From assembly GCA_026707745.1 (NCBI GenBank), contig JAPOWG010000011.1, positions 62,001 to 126,000 on the forward strand: a stretch of DNA of 64,000 nucleotides. The letters are read 5' to 3'. The stretch is from Chloroflexota bacterium (lineage in GTDB: Bacteria; Chloroflexota; Anaerolineae; Aggregatilineales; Phototrophicaceae). The notes beneath the pieces were generated by a model. That model searched no databases, was not told where the DNA came from, and saw only the letters and a program-made list of their open reading frames with translations. The translations under genes and the position numbers were made by a program. This document shows positions 36,115 through 45,464 of the stretch, one piece after another (the first letter of the stretch is position 1; the number at the start of each line of letters is the position of its first letter).

Positions 36115-36143
36115 TTGTAGGCTCACCCGAGCATCATTATAAT
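36115..36143 (+). promoter_or_regulatory. Probable tRNA-Leu promoter
   Basis: TTGTAG at 36115-36120 and TATAAT at 36138-36143 are 17 bases apart. This would give a leader of about 97 bases before the tRNA, in which CCGAAG-ATT-CTTCGG (36154-36168) can form a small hairpin. Confidence 0.45.
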
Positions 36144-36246
36144 GTTGGCCTGGCCGAAGATTCTTCGGAGCTTTGCATCCGAGCGAGGCTGGGGCGCCGA
36201 TTGGCTGTACGAGTAAGAGGGTTCGTGCCGAAGGCGTTGACTCCCT

Positions 36247-36328
36247 GGGGAAGTGGCGGAATTGGCAGACGCGCATGACTTAGGATCATGTCTCTTTTGA
36301 GGTGAGGGTTCGAGTCCCTCCTTCCTCA
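36247..36328 (+). tRNA. tRNA-Leu (anticodon UAG)
   Basis: The 82-base gene folds as a cloverleaf. The acceptor GGGGAAG pairs with CTTCCTC (one G-U pair), and the D-arm begins TGGCGGAATTGGCAGACGC. The anticodon stem CATGA/TCATG encloses loop CTTAGGA with TAG at 36281-36283. The variable arm is a short class II type, and the T-arm GAGGGTTCGAGTCCCTC is present. The 3' CCA is not encoded. Confidence 0.93.
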
Positions 36329-36348
36329 AAATGCAAGTAGCAACTTCG

Positions 36349-36375
36349 GGCGCGGTTCGCGCCTTTGCCTTTTCT
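36349..36375 (+). terminator. Terminator after tRNA-Leu
   Basis: GGCGCG (36349-36354) pairs with CGCGCC (36358-36363) around GTT. The sequence after it is TTTGCCTTTT, so the tail is only partly U-rich. Confidence 0.6.
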
Positions 36376-36444
36376 GATATAACCTTTACTTTGTGCGTAA
36401 AATTCACGTGCTAGAATCCAACGGACACGATCGAGGATGGCGAC

Positions 36445-38142
36445 TTGAACCTGCAAACCGAGAGAATTGAAAATCACCGCGCGCAACTGACTATCGAGAT
36501 CGAAGAAAATCAGTTGGAAACGGCCAAGCAGAAGGCTGCTCGGCAGATTTCGCAACGTGTGCGGATCAAGGGCTTTCGCAAAGGCAAGGCGCCTTATCGC
36601 CTGGTCGCGCAATATGTGGGCGAAGCGGCGATCCTGGAAGAGGCGGTCGAATCGCTCGGCGACGATCTGTATAAGCAAGCGCTTCAGGAATCCGAAGTCA
36701 CGCCATACGGTCCAGGCACTTTTGAGGATTTCAAGATTGAGCCCGCGCCTACATTCGTTTTTTCGGTGCCCTTGCAGCCAGAAGTTGACTTGAACAACTA
36801 CCAAGATGTCCGAGTCGACTTTGAAGAGCCCCAAGTCGACGAAGAAGATGTGGAGCAAGCCTTGCAGCAATTGCGCATGCGTGAACTCGAAGTTCTTGAC
36901 GCCGAGCGTAAAGTGGCGGAAGTGGGCAATCGCGTCCTGATAGCGGTAGACAGCGAATTCGTCGACGGCGAAGAGCCCGACGATGATGAGCCTGAGCCTG
37001 TCGACGATGAGGAAACCCCATCGGATGACAGCGCGGACGCTGATGGCGAGCCACATCAGGCGGCCGCGAACAAAGAGGACGATATGCCCTACGTGCCGCG
37101 CAAGGGCGACACCTTTGTCCACGAAGAAAACGTTGCTGTAATACTGGATCCCGATGAAGATCCATTTATGGACGGTTTCGTTGACGCCATAGTAGGCGCC
37201 GAATTGGGCTCGGATATTGTGTTCGAGTTGACCATTCCCGACGATGATGCCGACATAACGATAGTCAACCGCCGCGTGAGTTTTGTGGTGACGCTCAATC
37301 AAATCGAGTCTATCCGGATTCCGGAACTTGACGACGCCTTTGCGGAAAGCGTCAGCAAGAACCGCGGCGACGAAGTGACGGACATGGCACGCTTGCGGGC
37401 ATCCATTCGCGAAGATCTGGAAACGGCGGCGCTTGAGCAGACCAAGTCAGATTATAGCGGAGAAGTATTGGAGCAAATCGTTGCAGGCGCCGAGATTCGC
37501 TATCCCGAACTGATGCTCGAGGAACGCGTGAACGAAATGATCAATGACTTCGAGGGAAATCTGAAACGGCAAAACCTCAGCCTCAAGGACTACTTCCGCC
37601 ACACCGGCGACAGTTTGGAGGCCTTGCGACTGCAGTATCAGGAGCCAGCGACGCAGTCTCTCAATCAGAGCCTGGTCGTCATGGAGCTGATCAAGGAAGA
37701 AGAGGTTACGGCGACTGATGAACAGATTGACCTGCGGATGGAGTTGTTTCTGTCCGACTACGGGCGCAGCGCCGAGGTCCGCAAACTGTTCGACACGCCG
37801 CAAATGCGTTCCAATCTTCGCAGCCAATTGATAATTGACCAGGTTAACGAACGACTTTGCGCCATCGGCCGCGGCCAAGACCCTGACATGGCTGTAGAAT
37901 CGTATAACGGGCGACTGAGAGCCGACGTAAAACTGGCGCAAGAACGTCACGAAAGACTGCAAGGCTATCTGGAAACGCTAGACAGCGATATTTCCAACGA
38001 GGCTGAGTCCAGCGAAGATAATCTGGAGCCGGACCAGGAGGCTTTACCGACAAGTGAAGCCGAATTGACATCAACGGAGACAGCCGCCGCGGAGGAGGCG
38101 GAAGCGGAGAAAATTGAAAAAAGCGGTGATGTCGAGAGATAG
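36445..38142 (+). CDS. tig: Trigger factor (ribosome-associated chaperone)
   Basis: Trigger factor binds nascent chains at the ribosome exit. The 565-residue protein has the ribosome-binding GFRKGKAP motif near residue 48, a PPIase-like middle domain and a helical C-terminal chaperone domain. It is longer than the family's usual 430-480. The excess is an acidic insert at about residues 171-212 in the PPIase domain and a Glu-rich C-terminal tail from about 515. The TTG start at 36445 has GAGG eight bases before it. clpP and clpX follow in the conserved tig-clpP-clpX order. Confidence 0.92.
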   Translation: MNLQTERIENHRAQLTIEIEENQLETAKQKAARQISQRVRIKGFRKGKAPYRLVAQYVGEAAILEEAVESLGDDLYKQALQESEVTPYGPGTFEDFKIEPAPTFVFSVPLQPEVDLNNYQDVRVDFEEPQVDEEDVEQALQQLRMRELEVLDAERKVAEVGNRVLIAVDSEFVDGEEPDDDEPEPVDDEETPSDDSADADGEPHQAAANKEDDMPYVPRKGDTFVHEENVAVILDPDEDPFMDGFVDAIVGAELGSDIVFELTIPDDDADITIVNRRVSFVVTLNQIESIRIPELDDAFAESVSKNRGDEVTDMARLRASIREDLETAALEQTKSDYSGEVLEQIVAGAEIRYPELMLEERVNEMINDFEGNLKRQNLSLKDYFRHTGDSLEALRLQYQEPATQSLNQSLVVMELIKEEEVTATDEQIDLRMELFLSDYGRSAEVRKLFDTPQMRSNLRSQLIIDQVNERLCAIGRGQDPDMAVESYNGRLRADVKLAQERHERLQGYLETLDSDISNEAESSEDNLEPDQEALPTSEAELTSTETAAAEEAEAEKIEKSGDVER

Positions 38143-38169
38143 TGATTCCCACCTGAAATTGAAAGGCGA

Positions 38170-38796
38170 ATGACACGGATGATGAACAGCATTCACAACG
38201 TAATCCCTATGGTGATCGAGCAAGGGAGCCGCGGCGAGCGCGCTTACGATATCTATTCGCTCTTGCTCAAGGAACGGATAATATTTGTCGGCAGCGGCAT
38301 CAATGATCAAATCGCTAACTTGATCGTCGCGCAGATGCTGTTTTTGGAACGCGAAGGTCCCGACCGCCGTATCCAGATGTACATCAATTCACCCGGCGGG
38401 ATCGTCTACGCGGGCATGGCCATTTACGATACCATGCAGCAGGTACGGGCTCCGGTAAGTACGGTCGCCGTCGGCATTACCGCCAGTTTCGGTACGGTAT
38501 TGCTGACCTCCGGCGAAGCGGGAATGCGGCTGGCCTTGCCCAACGCCACCATCCACATGCACCAACCGCTGGGCGGGGCGCAGGGGCAGGCTTCCGACAT
38601 TATCATTCAGGCCGAAGAGATTGTGCGATTGAAGAAACGCTTAATCGAAATCTTCGTTCACCACACGGGCCGCACAGCTGAAGAGATTGAACGAGTCACC
38701 GATCGCGATGTTTACATGACCGCGCAAGAAGCGACAGACTTCGGCCTTATTGATTCCGTGTTGGTTTCCGAGGAGCGGGAGGCTGAGGAGGTTTAA
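38170..38796 (+). CDS. clpP: ATP-dependent Clp protease proteolytic subunit
   Basis: ClpP forms the barrel that degrades proteins unfolded by ClpX. The 208-residue protein has the catalytic Ser 106 ([14 protein letters not shown]), His 131 ([12 protein letters not shown]) and Asp 180 (TDRDVYM), plus [18 protein letters not shown]. The active-site Ser context is TASFGT where E. coli and most homologues have AASMGA. AAAGG lies about five bases before the ATG. The stop is one base before the clpX start. Confidence 0.93.
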   Translation: MTRMMNSIHNVIPMVIEQGSRGERAYDIYSLLLKERIIFVGSGINDQIANLIVAQMLFLEREGPDRRIQMYINSPGGIVYAGMAIYDTMQQVRAPVSTVAVGITASFGTVLLTSGEAGMRLALPNATIHMHQPLGGAQGQASDIIIQAEEIVRLKKRLIEIFVHHTGRTAEEIERVTDRDVYMTAQEATDFGLIDSVLVSEEREAEEV

Positions 38797-38797
38797 C

Positions 38798-40081
38798 GTG
38801 ACCTTTCCTACAGTTAGGCATCGCTGTACCTTCTGCGGACGCTCGCACGATGAAGTTGATCGATTGATCGCTGGGCCCGACAACGTATTCATCTGCAACT
38901 TCTGTGTCGAACTCTGTTATAACTTGCTGGCCAACGAAGACGGTGAAGAGCAAGAGATCGAGAGCAACCTCGAATTCGAATTGCTGCTGTCTCCCCGCCA
39001 GATTTCCGAGCGACTTGACGAATATGTGATCGGGCAGCGCGACGCCAAGCGCGCATTGAGCGTAGCGGTCTACAACCATTACAAGCGCATTCAATCGAAT
39101 CTGGAACCCGAAGATCTTGAACTGGACAAGAGCAATATCCTTTTGTTGGGTCCGACTGGCTCGGGCAAGACACTCCTGGCGCAAACCCTGGCGCGGATTC
39201 TTGATGTCCCGATCTGCATCACGGACGCAACCGCCCTGACAGAGGCCGGATACGTCGGAGAAGACGTGGAGAATATCTTGCTGCGTCTGATTCAGGCGGC
39301 CGATGGCGATATCGCCCGCGCGGAACGGGGCATCATCTATATTGACGAAATCGACAAGATCTCGCGCAAGTCTAATGCCAATCCATCAATCACGCGCGAT
39401 GTTTCCGGCGAAGGCGTACAGCAAGCGCTGCTCAAGATTATCGAAGGCACTGTCGCCAATGTTCCGCCGCAGGGTGGGCGCAAGCATCCGCACCAGGAAT
39501 TTCTGCAGATCGACACGCGTAATATCTTGTTCATTGTCGGCGGTACATTTTCCGGCATCGAAGACGTTGTACGACGGCGTGTTGGCATGAAGAGCAAAAT
39601 GGGTTTCGGAGCGCAGCAAGAAAATCAACGCGAAACGAACGATGACCTCTTGAAGGAGCTGTTGCCCGAAGACATGATCCAGCACGGAATGATCCCGGAA
39701 ATGGTCGGTCGCTTGCCGGTGCTCGTTACCTTGGCGGCGCTCGAACTGGACGATTTGGTCCGCATCATGGTCGAGCCCAAGAACGCGCTAGTTAAACAGT
39801 ATGAGCATCTGCTCTCGCTGGACGAAGTTGAGCTCGTATTTGAAGAGCCCGCTCTGCGCGCGGCAGCGGAACTGGCGATCAGCCGCGAAACCGGCGCGCG
39901 CGGCTTGCGCTCGATAATCGAATCTTGCTTGCTGGACGTCATGTACGAGGTGCCCAGCCGCAAGGACATCACCAAGGTAGTCATCAGCGAGAGCGTGGTT
40001 CGTGGCGAGGTGAATCCGCAAATCGTCGCGAGCGACGGCTCGGCCATTTCATTGTCCGGCAAGATCAATCCGGCCGCCTGA
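38798..40081 (+). CDS. clpX: ATP-dependent Clp protease ATP-binding subunit ClpX
   Basis: ClpX recognises, unfolds and feeds substrates to ClpP. The 427-residue protein has a zinc-binding N-terminus ([11 protein letters not shown] and CNFCVELC), the Walker [13 protein letters not shown], the Walker [14 protein letters not shown] and the sensor region near [15 protein letters not shown] 38798 with GAGGAGG six bases upstream is the start; it is set just one base after the clpP stop. Length agrees with the family. Confidence 0.96.
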   Translation: MTFPTVRHRCTFCGRSHDEVDRLIAGPDNVFICNFCVELCYNLLANEDGEEQEIESNLEFELLLSPRQISERLDEYVIGQRDAKRALSVAVYNHYKRIQSNLEPEDLELDKSNILLLGPTGSGKTLLAQTLARILDVPICITDATALTEAGYVGEDVENILLRLIQAADGDIARAERGIIYIDEIDKISRKSNANPSITRDVSGEGVQQALLKIIEGTVANVPPQGGRKHPHQEFLQIDTRNILFIVGGTFSGIEDVVRRRVGMKSKMGFGAQQENQRETNDDLLKELLPEDMIQHGMIPEMVGRLPVLVTLAALELDDLVRIMVEPKNALVKQYEHLLSLDEVELVFEEPALRAAAELAISRETGARGLRSIIESCLLDVMYEVPSRKDITKVVISESVVRGEVNPQIVASDGSAISLSGKINPAA

Positions 40082-40121
40082 ATAGAACCTGTCCATATCG
40101 CTCGCCTGCCGGTATCCATTT

Positions 40122-40772
40122 TCATTGGCTGATCGGCAGCAGCAACACTTCCGAATGCGGAGTTGCTCTTACTTTGAAGCTCTGCGCGTCCAGCGAGGTG
40201 GCTTCTTCTCCGGCGCGACCCCAATTGTAAGGAATGGTCCAGCGAGGTTTCAGCATCGTTACCAGCCGCAGGGCTTCTTCTACCGACAAACGACCATAGC
40301 CATCAATCGGCAATAGCAAGATATCAGGACGGAGCATGGACATTTCCGGCACGATATTCGAGTCGCCAACATAGTAGATGTCGTAGAATTCCATGGATAT
40401 TACGAATCCCAAGCCCTTGTCTCTTCGCGGGTGGCGAGGGTCGCGGACTGAATAAGCCGGTACGGCTTTGATGCTCGCCTTGCCCAGACTCATGCTCTGC
40501 CAATCTCGGATTACTTTTGCGCCCGCGACGGCGCGTCCCACCGCCTCGTTACCTATGACAATGGTCTTGTCGCCACGTATTTTCTCTATATCTGCGGGCG
40601 AACAATGATCATAATGATCATGTCCTACGAGAATGATATCCGGCGGTGAATCTTCCTGTACGACGCGCCAAGGGGCGATCTGTATGCGCGGATCCCCGCC
40701 AATAAGAAAACTGCTATGACCTTGCCACTTGATTTTTTCGATCAACGGACTGACGCCCCCAACGCCTCCCAT
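40122..40772 (-). CDS. Metallo-beta-lactamase-fold hydrolase (UlaG/UPF0173-like)
   Basis: The 216-residue protein has the metal-binding HDHYDH (in VGHDHYDHCSP), GNEAVG and the late YYVGDSN Asp, with IDGYGRLS following. These are features of the UlaG/UPF0173 branch of the metallo-beta-lactamase fold. The substrate is unknown. A longer frame begins at TTG 40814, but a TATAAT on the minus strand (40819-40814) places transcription start near 40807, so the ATG 40772 is preferred. No strong ribosome site is visible. Confidence 0.75.
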   Translation of the reverse strand: MGGVGGVSPLIEKIKWQGHSSFLIGGDPRIQIAPWRVVQEDSPPDIILVGHDHYDHCSPADIEKIRGDKTIVIGNEAVGRAVAGAKVIRDWQSMSLGKASIKAVPAYSVRDPRHPRRDKGLGFVISMEFYDIYYVGDSNIVPEMSMLRPDILLLPIDGYGRLSVEEALRLVTMLKPRWTIPYNWGRAGEEATSLDAQSFKVRATPHSEVLLLPISQ

Positions 40773-40813
40773 GCTGCAATGATGTACAACTAAAGCGGCA
40801 TCCCTTTCCCGCA

Positions 40814-40842
40814 ATTATAGTTTGTATGTCCGGCCTTGGAAA
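40814..40842 (-). promoter_or_regulatory. Possible promoter for the metallo-beta-lactamase-fold gene
   Basis: TATAAT occupies 40819-40814 on the minus strand, and TTTCCA stands 17 bases further upstream. The -35 hexamer is poor, so only the -10 element is convincing. Confidence 0.4.
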
Positions 40843-40955
40843 TCCAATCGACCCTCATCGGCGGTTTGCGGGCTAAACAGGATACATCTACACTCCGCTG
40901 GAAGTCTCGTGTATGCTTTTTGGCTTAGGTAAAGGACGAACCGGTTTGCGCGACT

Positions 40956-42221
40956 ATGCTAATTGACGAGGCCAAGATTTTTGTCGCTAGCGGCAAGGGC
41001 GGTGATGGCATGGTATCGTTCCGCCGCGAGAAATATGTGCCTCGTGGCGGACCTTCCGGCGGGAGCGGCGGTCGCGGTGGCGATGTGGTGCTTCAAGCGG
41101 ACAGCAATCTGAACACGCTGTATTTCTTCCGCAAACGAGTGCATTTCAAGGCCAAAGCGGGCGCCAAGGGCGGTTCCAGCAACAAGTCTGGCGCCGACGC
41201 CGACGCGGTCCTGGTTCAGGTCCCGTTGGGGACGGTCGTCCGCGAGGCCGCAACAGGTGCGATACTCGCCGATTTGGTCACTGAGGGGGCGCAGGTCGTT
41301 GTCGCTCGCGGCGGTCGGGGCGGCCGGGGCAACGCTTTTTTCAAGTCGTCCGCCAATCAGGCGCCGCGACTGGCGGAAAAAGGCGAGCCCGGCGAAGAAC
41401 GTTGGCTGACGCTGGAACTCAAGATGATCGCCGATGTAGCGCTCGTGGGCGCGCCGAATGCCGGCAAGTCAACTCTGCTCTCTGTAGTCAGCAACGCCAA
41501 GCCGAAGATCGCTGACTATCCCTTCACGACCCTGCAGCCTAACTTGGGTACGGTGATCTATGACAACAAAGATCTGGTTTTCGCTGATATACCCGGGCTT
41601 ATCGAAGGCGCGCATATGGGGGTCGGCCTGGGACATGCGTTCTTGCGACATGTCCAGCGTACGCGCATGATAATTCACGTTCTGGATGGCTCATCAGACG
41701 ATCCCGTCGCTGACTATAATCAGATCAAAGCCGAGTTGGCGCTCTTTGACGATCGGCTGGTTGATCGTCCGGAAGTGGTGGTGATCAACAAACTCGATTT
41801 GCCCGACGTGCGCGAGTATTTGCCCCTTCTGGAAGAGCAATTGGCGGAACGCGGTGTGCTTGATACGCTCGCGATCTCGGCATTAACGCGCGAAAATATT
41901 ACCAGGTTGATCCAACTTGTGTTTGAGATGGCGCCGGAATCTCCGGACCTGTTCCTGCATCCGGTGAGCGAATTGCCCGTTTACGAGCTGGAAGATAGCG
42001 ATGTCTCTTTCGAGATCAATCGAGACGATGGCGTCTTTTATGTCAGCGGCGCTGGCATTGAACGAGCGGCGGCCATGACCTACTGGGATTACGAGGAAGC
42101 GGTTGCGCGCTTCCAAAAGACGCTTGAAACGCTGGGGGTCGCCCGAGCATTGGAAGAAGCCGGCATTCAAGACGGCGACACGGTCTTTGTTGGCGAATAC
42201 GAATTGGAGTGGTCCGAGTGA
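40956..42221 (+). CDS. obgE: Obg-family GTPase
   Basis: Obg acts in large ribosomal subunit assembly and stress control. The 421-residue protein has the Gly-rich Obg fold (SGKGGDGMVSFRREKYVPRGG), the G-domain with GAPNAGKSTLL (G1), DIPGLIEGAHMGVGLG (G3), NKLDLPD (G4), and a C-terminal OCT domain. Length is typical. It overlaps nadD by four bases (GTGA). Confidence 0.95.
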   Translation: MLIDEAKIFVASGKGGDGMVSFRREKYVPRGGPSGGSGGRGGDVVLQADSNLNTLYFFRKRVHFKAKAGAKGGSSNKSGADADAVLVQVPLGTVVREAATGAILADLVTEGAQVVVARGGRGGRGNAFFKSSANQAPRLAEKGEPGEERWLTLELKMIADVALVGAPNAGKSTLLSVVSNAKPKIADYPFTTLQPNLGTVIYDNKDLVFADIPGLIEGAHMGVGLGHAFLRHVQRTRMIIHVLDGSSDDPVADYNQIKAELALFDDRLVDRPEVVVINKLDLPDVREYLPLLEEQLAERGVLDTLAISALTRENITRLIQLVFEMAPESPDLFLHPVSELPVYELEDSDVSFEINRDDGVFYVSGAGIERAAAMTYWDYEEAVARFQKTLETLGVARALEEAGIQDGDTVFVGEYELEWSE

Positions 42222-42826
42222 AACGGCTGCGTATTGGCATTTTGGGCGGAACTTTCGATCCGCCGCAAATGGGTCATCTGATCTTGGCAGAGTACAGCCG
42301 AGAAACCTTGCGGATGGATCATATCCTGTTCGTGCCGGTAGCAGATCACCCGGTCAAGCTGGGCGAGATGCGCTTGCCAATCAAGCATCGTCTGGCCATG
42401 CTGAAGCTCGCCATCAAGGACAATCCGCACTTCAGCATTTCTCGCGTAGATATCGACCGCGCTGGTCCTCACTATTCGGCGGACACGGTCAGTCTCATTC
42501 GCGAACAATATCCGGATGCCGAACTTTATTTTGTCATGGGCGGGGACAATCTTCGCTCCTTGCCGACATGGAAGCGCGCGCAAGACCTGTATCGTTGTTG
42601 CCGTCTGGCGGTCATGAAACGGGCCGACGAAAATATCGCCCCGGCTATGCACGACCATGTGCTGCCGGGGCTATCACAGCAAGTTGATATTGTCGACGTC
42701 CCGATGCTCAGTATGTGGCTGTCTTCGACCTTCGTGGCTGAGCGGCTGCGCGACGGCCTCAGCGTTCGTTATCTGGTACCCGATGCCGTGCTTGATTATA
42801 TTGACTGCTACCATCTTTATCGTTGA
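42218..42826 (+). CDS. nadD: Nicotinate-nucleotide adenylyltransferase
   Basis: NadD makes deamido-NAD from nicotinate mononucleotide and ATP. The 202-residue protein begins RIGILGGTFDPPQMGHLILAE, which includes the HxGH-type GGTFDPPQMGH signature. It continues with VMGGDNLRSLPTWK and the late STFVAERLRDG (the family's ISSTxIR site). The start is GTG 42218, overlapping the obgE stop (GTGA), with GGAG eight bases upstream. Confidence 0.94.
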   Translation: MKRLRIGILGGTFDPPQMGHLILAEYSRETLRMDHILFVPVADHPVKLGEMRLPIKHRLAMLKLAIKDNPHFSISRVDIDRAGPHYSADTVSLIREQYPDAELYFVMGGDNLRSLPTWKRAQDLYRCCRLAVMKRADENIAPAMHDHVLPGLSQQVDIVDVPMLSMWLSSTFVAERLRDGLSVRYLVPDAVLDYIDCYHLYR

Positions 42827-42832
42827 GCTGCG

Positions 42833-44554
42833 ATGAAACGGATTCTTTTCCCGGCGATTCTATTCTTCGGTCTCCTTGGGGCCGCTCTCGGCGGAATGAC
42901 ACAGGACGACACGGCTATTCCTACGCTTGGCGTTCCTACGCTCGTGCCCACTGTGGTGCCTCTGGCCCCCACGGACGCGCTGCTTGCCACATCTTCTGTC
43001 GCGCAAATAGCGGAAAACGGCGAGCTGCGCGCCGGCGTGCTTTTCAACGATCCCCCCTATAGCGAATTGAGCTTGCAGGGGGAATTGCGCGGCTTTGACG
43101 TGGAAGTCTTGACTTTGATGGCGGAGACTTGGGAAGTTGACTTGAAGCTCGTCCAGGTTACCCGTCAAAACGCAATTGACCAACTTGAGGCCGGCGACGT
43201 ACATGTGGTCGCTTCGGCGCTCGTCCATTATCGCGAACTCGGCGATAAAGTCGAGTTCACCCAAACATATCTGATCGGCGGGCAAGGGCTGATGGTGCGG
43301 GCCGACAGCGCCTACGCATCGCCCTATTCCCTGGTCAACAGGAAGCTAGGCTTTGTTCTTGGAACTCGCGCCGAAACTGCTCTGGGTCATTGGGAAGCGG
43401 GGCTCGAATTTGCGCTCGACAAAGCGCCTTATCTAACGCTTGACAAGGCAATGGCAGCGCTGTCTCGCGGAGACGTTGAAGCTATCATTGGTGAAGAGCG
43501 GGATTTGCTTCAAGTCTCGCATGGATACGCCGACGCGTTTCGCATTCTTGAAGAGCCTGTGCTGGTCGAACCACATGCTCTGGCGGTCAAAAGGCAAGAC
43601 GTCAGTCTGCGAAACTTGCTGAATCGCACCATTCAATACTTGATCGACGGCGGTCAACTTGAAGTCCTGTTCCGGGAGTATTTTCCCGGCCAGGATTTTC
43701 ACGATGAGATCGCGTACCTCTGGGAAAGCCTGGGCGATCGACCGCATCCCGGGCAATTCCCCACGGAGATTGTCTATCCAGCTTCTTACGCGATGCCGAG
43801 AGTCTTGGGGACAGGTATTCTGAGAGTCGGCGGGTTGATTGACGACGCTCGGCCTATTGCGCAGCGCGAACGCAACCTTGTGCGGCTGAATCGCGATCTT
43901 GTCGAGGAAATCGCGCGAAGATGGGGCGTCAGCGTAGAGTGGGTTGCTGGTGAAACCGGGACTGAGTTCTCTCAATTGGGGAATGGCGAGCTTGATCTTG
44001 TCGTCGGTGTCATGCCCGACTGGCGCTGGGCCGGTACAGTGGACTATGCGGCGCCTTATCTGCTGCATGGCGACCGCCTTATGGTTCCGGCAAACTCAAG
44101 AATCTCCGGCTTCAACGACTTGCGGGGTCAATGGATCGGCATCATGATCGATGATGAAACGGCCCGCGATCGCGCGGGTGCCTGGGCCGACAGCATCAAC
44201 GCGACCGTGCAGTTCTACCAGACCCGAGCGGCCGACGCCGCCCTGAACATTCTGGAGTTTGACAACGCGGACGCCATCTACGCCAATAGCCTGGCCTTGA
44301 TCCCGCACCTTGAGGCCAGCCCTAGTGCATTGAAGCTGACGGACCGCTGGTATAGCCGTTCGTATTATGCCTTTGCCGTCAGGCATAACGATCTGGACTT
44401 TCGTTTGCTGCTCGAGTACACGGTGCAAGAACTTATCATTGACGGAACCTTGCGGCGGCTCTCCGCGCCATTGCTGCTTTCGGATGAGTCCCTCGCATAT
44501 TTTGTCGTTCCGGGCGCGTCATCATTTGCCGGCATCAATTTGACCGGGTCTTAA
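42833..44554 (+). CDS. Secreted protein with two tandem type-3 solute-binding domains
   Basis: A signal peptide (MKRILFPAILFFGLLGAALG) is followed by a Pro/Thr-rich spacer. Two SBP_bac_3-type periplasmic domains follow, roughly residues 60-285 and 315-560, each with the GELRAGVLFNDPPY or GILRVGGLIDDARP type beginning. Such domains bind amino acids or related ligands for ABC import or as sensors. No membrane transporter genes sit beside it, so its partner is unknown. It starts six bases after nadD and converges with the EamA gene, overlapping it by 20 bases. Confidence 0.75.
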   Translation: MKRILFPAILFFGLLGAALGGMTQDDTAIPTLGVPTLVPTVVPLAPTDALLATSSVAQIAENGELRAGVLFNDPPYSELSLQGELRGFDVEVLTLMAETWEVDLKLVQVTRQNAIDQLEAGDVHVVASALVHYRELGDKVEFTQTYLIGGQGLMVRADSAYASPYSLVNRKLGFVLGTRAETALGHWEAGLEFALDKAPYLTLDKAMAALSRGDVEAIIGEERDLLQVSHGYADAFRILEEPVLVEPHALAVKRQDVSLRNLLNRTIQYLIDGGQLEVLFREYFPGQDFHDEIAYLWESLGDRPHPGQFPTEIVYPASYAMPRVLGTGILRVGGLIDDARPIAQRERNLVRLNRDLVEEIARRWGVSVEWVAGETGTEFSQLGNGELDLVVGVMPDWRWAGTVDYAAPYLLHGDRLMVPANSRISGFNDLRGQWIGIMIDDETARDRAGAWADSINATVQFYQTRAADAALNILEFDNADAIYANSLALIPHLEASPSALKLTDRWYSRSYYAFAVRHNDLDFRLLLEYTVQELIIDGTLRRLSAPLLLSDESLAYFVVPGASSFAGINLTGS

Positions 44555-45464
44555 CGCGGTTCTGCGCCCGTAATACGATGCCGACGCCGACCACCAGGAC
44601 GATGCTGCCGCCAACCTGAGTCGGCGTCGGGGTCTCGCTCAGAATAAGCAGCGCCCACAATACGCTGAGGACGGGCACGGTCTGCGCAGTGACTGTCAAT
44701 GTCGTTGGCGACAGGTACCTAAGCACGAAATTCAGGACCCCGTGGCCGATGATCTGCGCCAGAACCGCCAGAAGCAGAACCCAGAAATAGCCCTGCCATT
44801 CGTAACCGAGAACAGGGGTAGCGCTCGAAGCGATAATGAGCACGGTTGTGACTGCCCCGCTCGTGTATACCAGCCAGATGTAGGGGACGAAGGAGACGCT
44901 GCCGCGGACCTTGCGCCCGATAATGATGTACAGGGAAGCGGAGCAGGCGCTGATCAGGGCCATGATGATTCCCAGACTTGGGTTGCCCCCTTCCAACGGC
45001 GGCGCTTCGCCCGAGGTTGCCCAGGAAATGAGGATCGCGCCGGCAAGCGCAACGAAGATCCCCAGCCATACCGATCCCTTCAGCTTGACCTTGAGGATCG
45101 CCACTTCCAGGATGGCGACCCAAATGGGAATAGTGGCGATCAGCGCTTGACCAATGATGACGCTGATATGCTCCAGCGAGGCCGCGTTGAGCGTGATGTT
45201 GAAGCCGAACACGGCGCCCGCGAAGATGGCCAGCCAGCGGCTGCGAGCCGGCATTGCCCCGATGTCGCCGGCATATTTGAGCCAGACATAGGGCGTGAAA
45301 AAGAGCGCGCCGACGATCATGCGTCCGCTAGAAATCAGGGCCGGCGGCACATCGTGCTGCAAGGCAAAACGGATACAGATCGGACCAAAGGACCAGGACA
45401 CGGTAGAAAGAGCCACCAGGATCCAAAGCTGCGTCGCCGATGGCTGGCCAAGTCTAAGGCGCAT
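44535..45464 (-). CDS. EamA-family drug/metabolite transporter (first of two)
   Basis: The 309-residue protein has about ten hydrophobic segments arranged as two EamA halves, with repeated motifs FAGAVFGFNITLNAASLEH and IGHGVLNFVLRYLSPTTLT. This is typical of DMT exporters of amino acids, vitamins or metabolites; the substrate is unknown. ATG 45464 is chosen over the longer frame because GGAA precedes it by about five bases and the upstream EamA gene stops 11 bases inside it. It overlaps the SBP gene at its 3' end. Confidence 0.82.
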   Translation of the reverse strand: MRLRLGQPSATQLWILVALSTVSWSFGPICIRFALQHDVPPALISSGRMIVGALFFTPYVWLKYAGDIGAMPARSRWLAIFAGAVFGFNITLNAASLEHISVIIGQALIATIPIWVAILEVAILKVKLKGSVWLGIFVALAGAILISWATSGEAPPLEGGNPSLGIIMALISACSASLYIIIGRKVRGSVSFVPYIWLVYTSGAVTTVLIIASSATPVLGYEWQGYFWVLLLAVLAQIIGHGVLNFVLRYLSPTTLTVTAQTVPVLSVLWALLILSETPTPTQVGGSIVLVVGVGIVLRAQNRVKTRSN

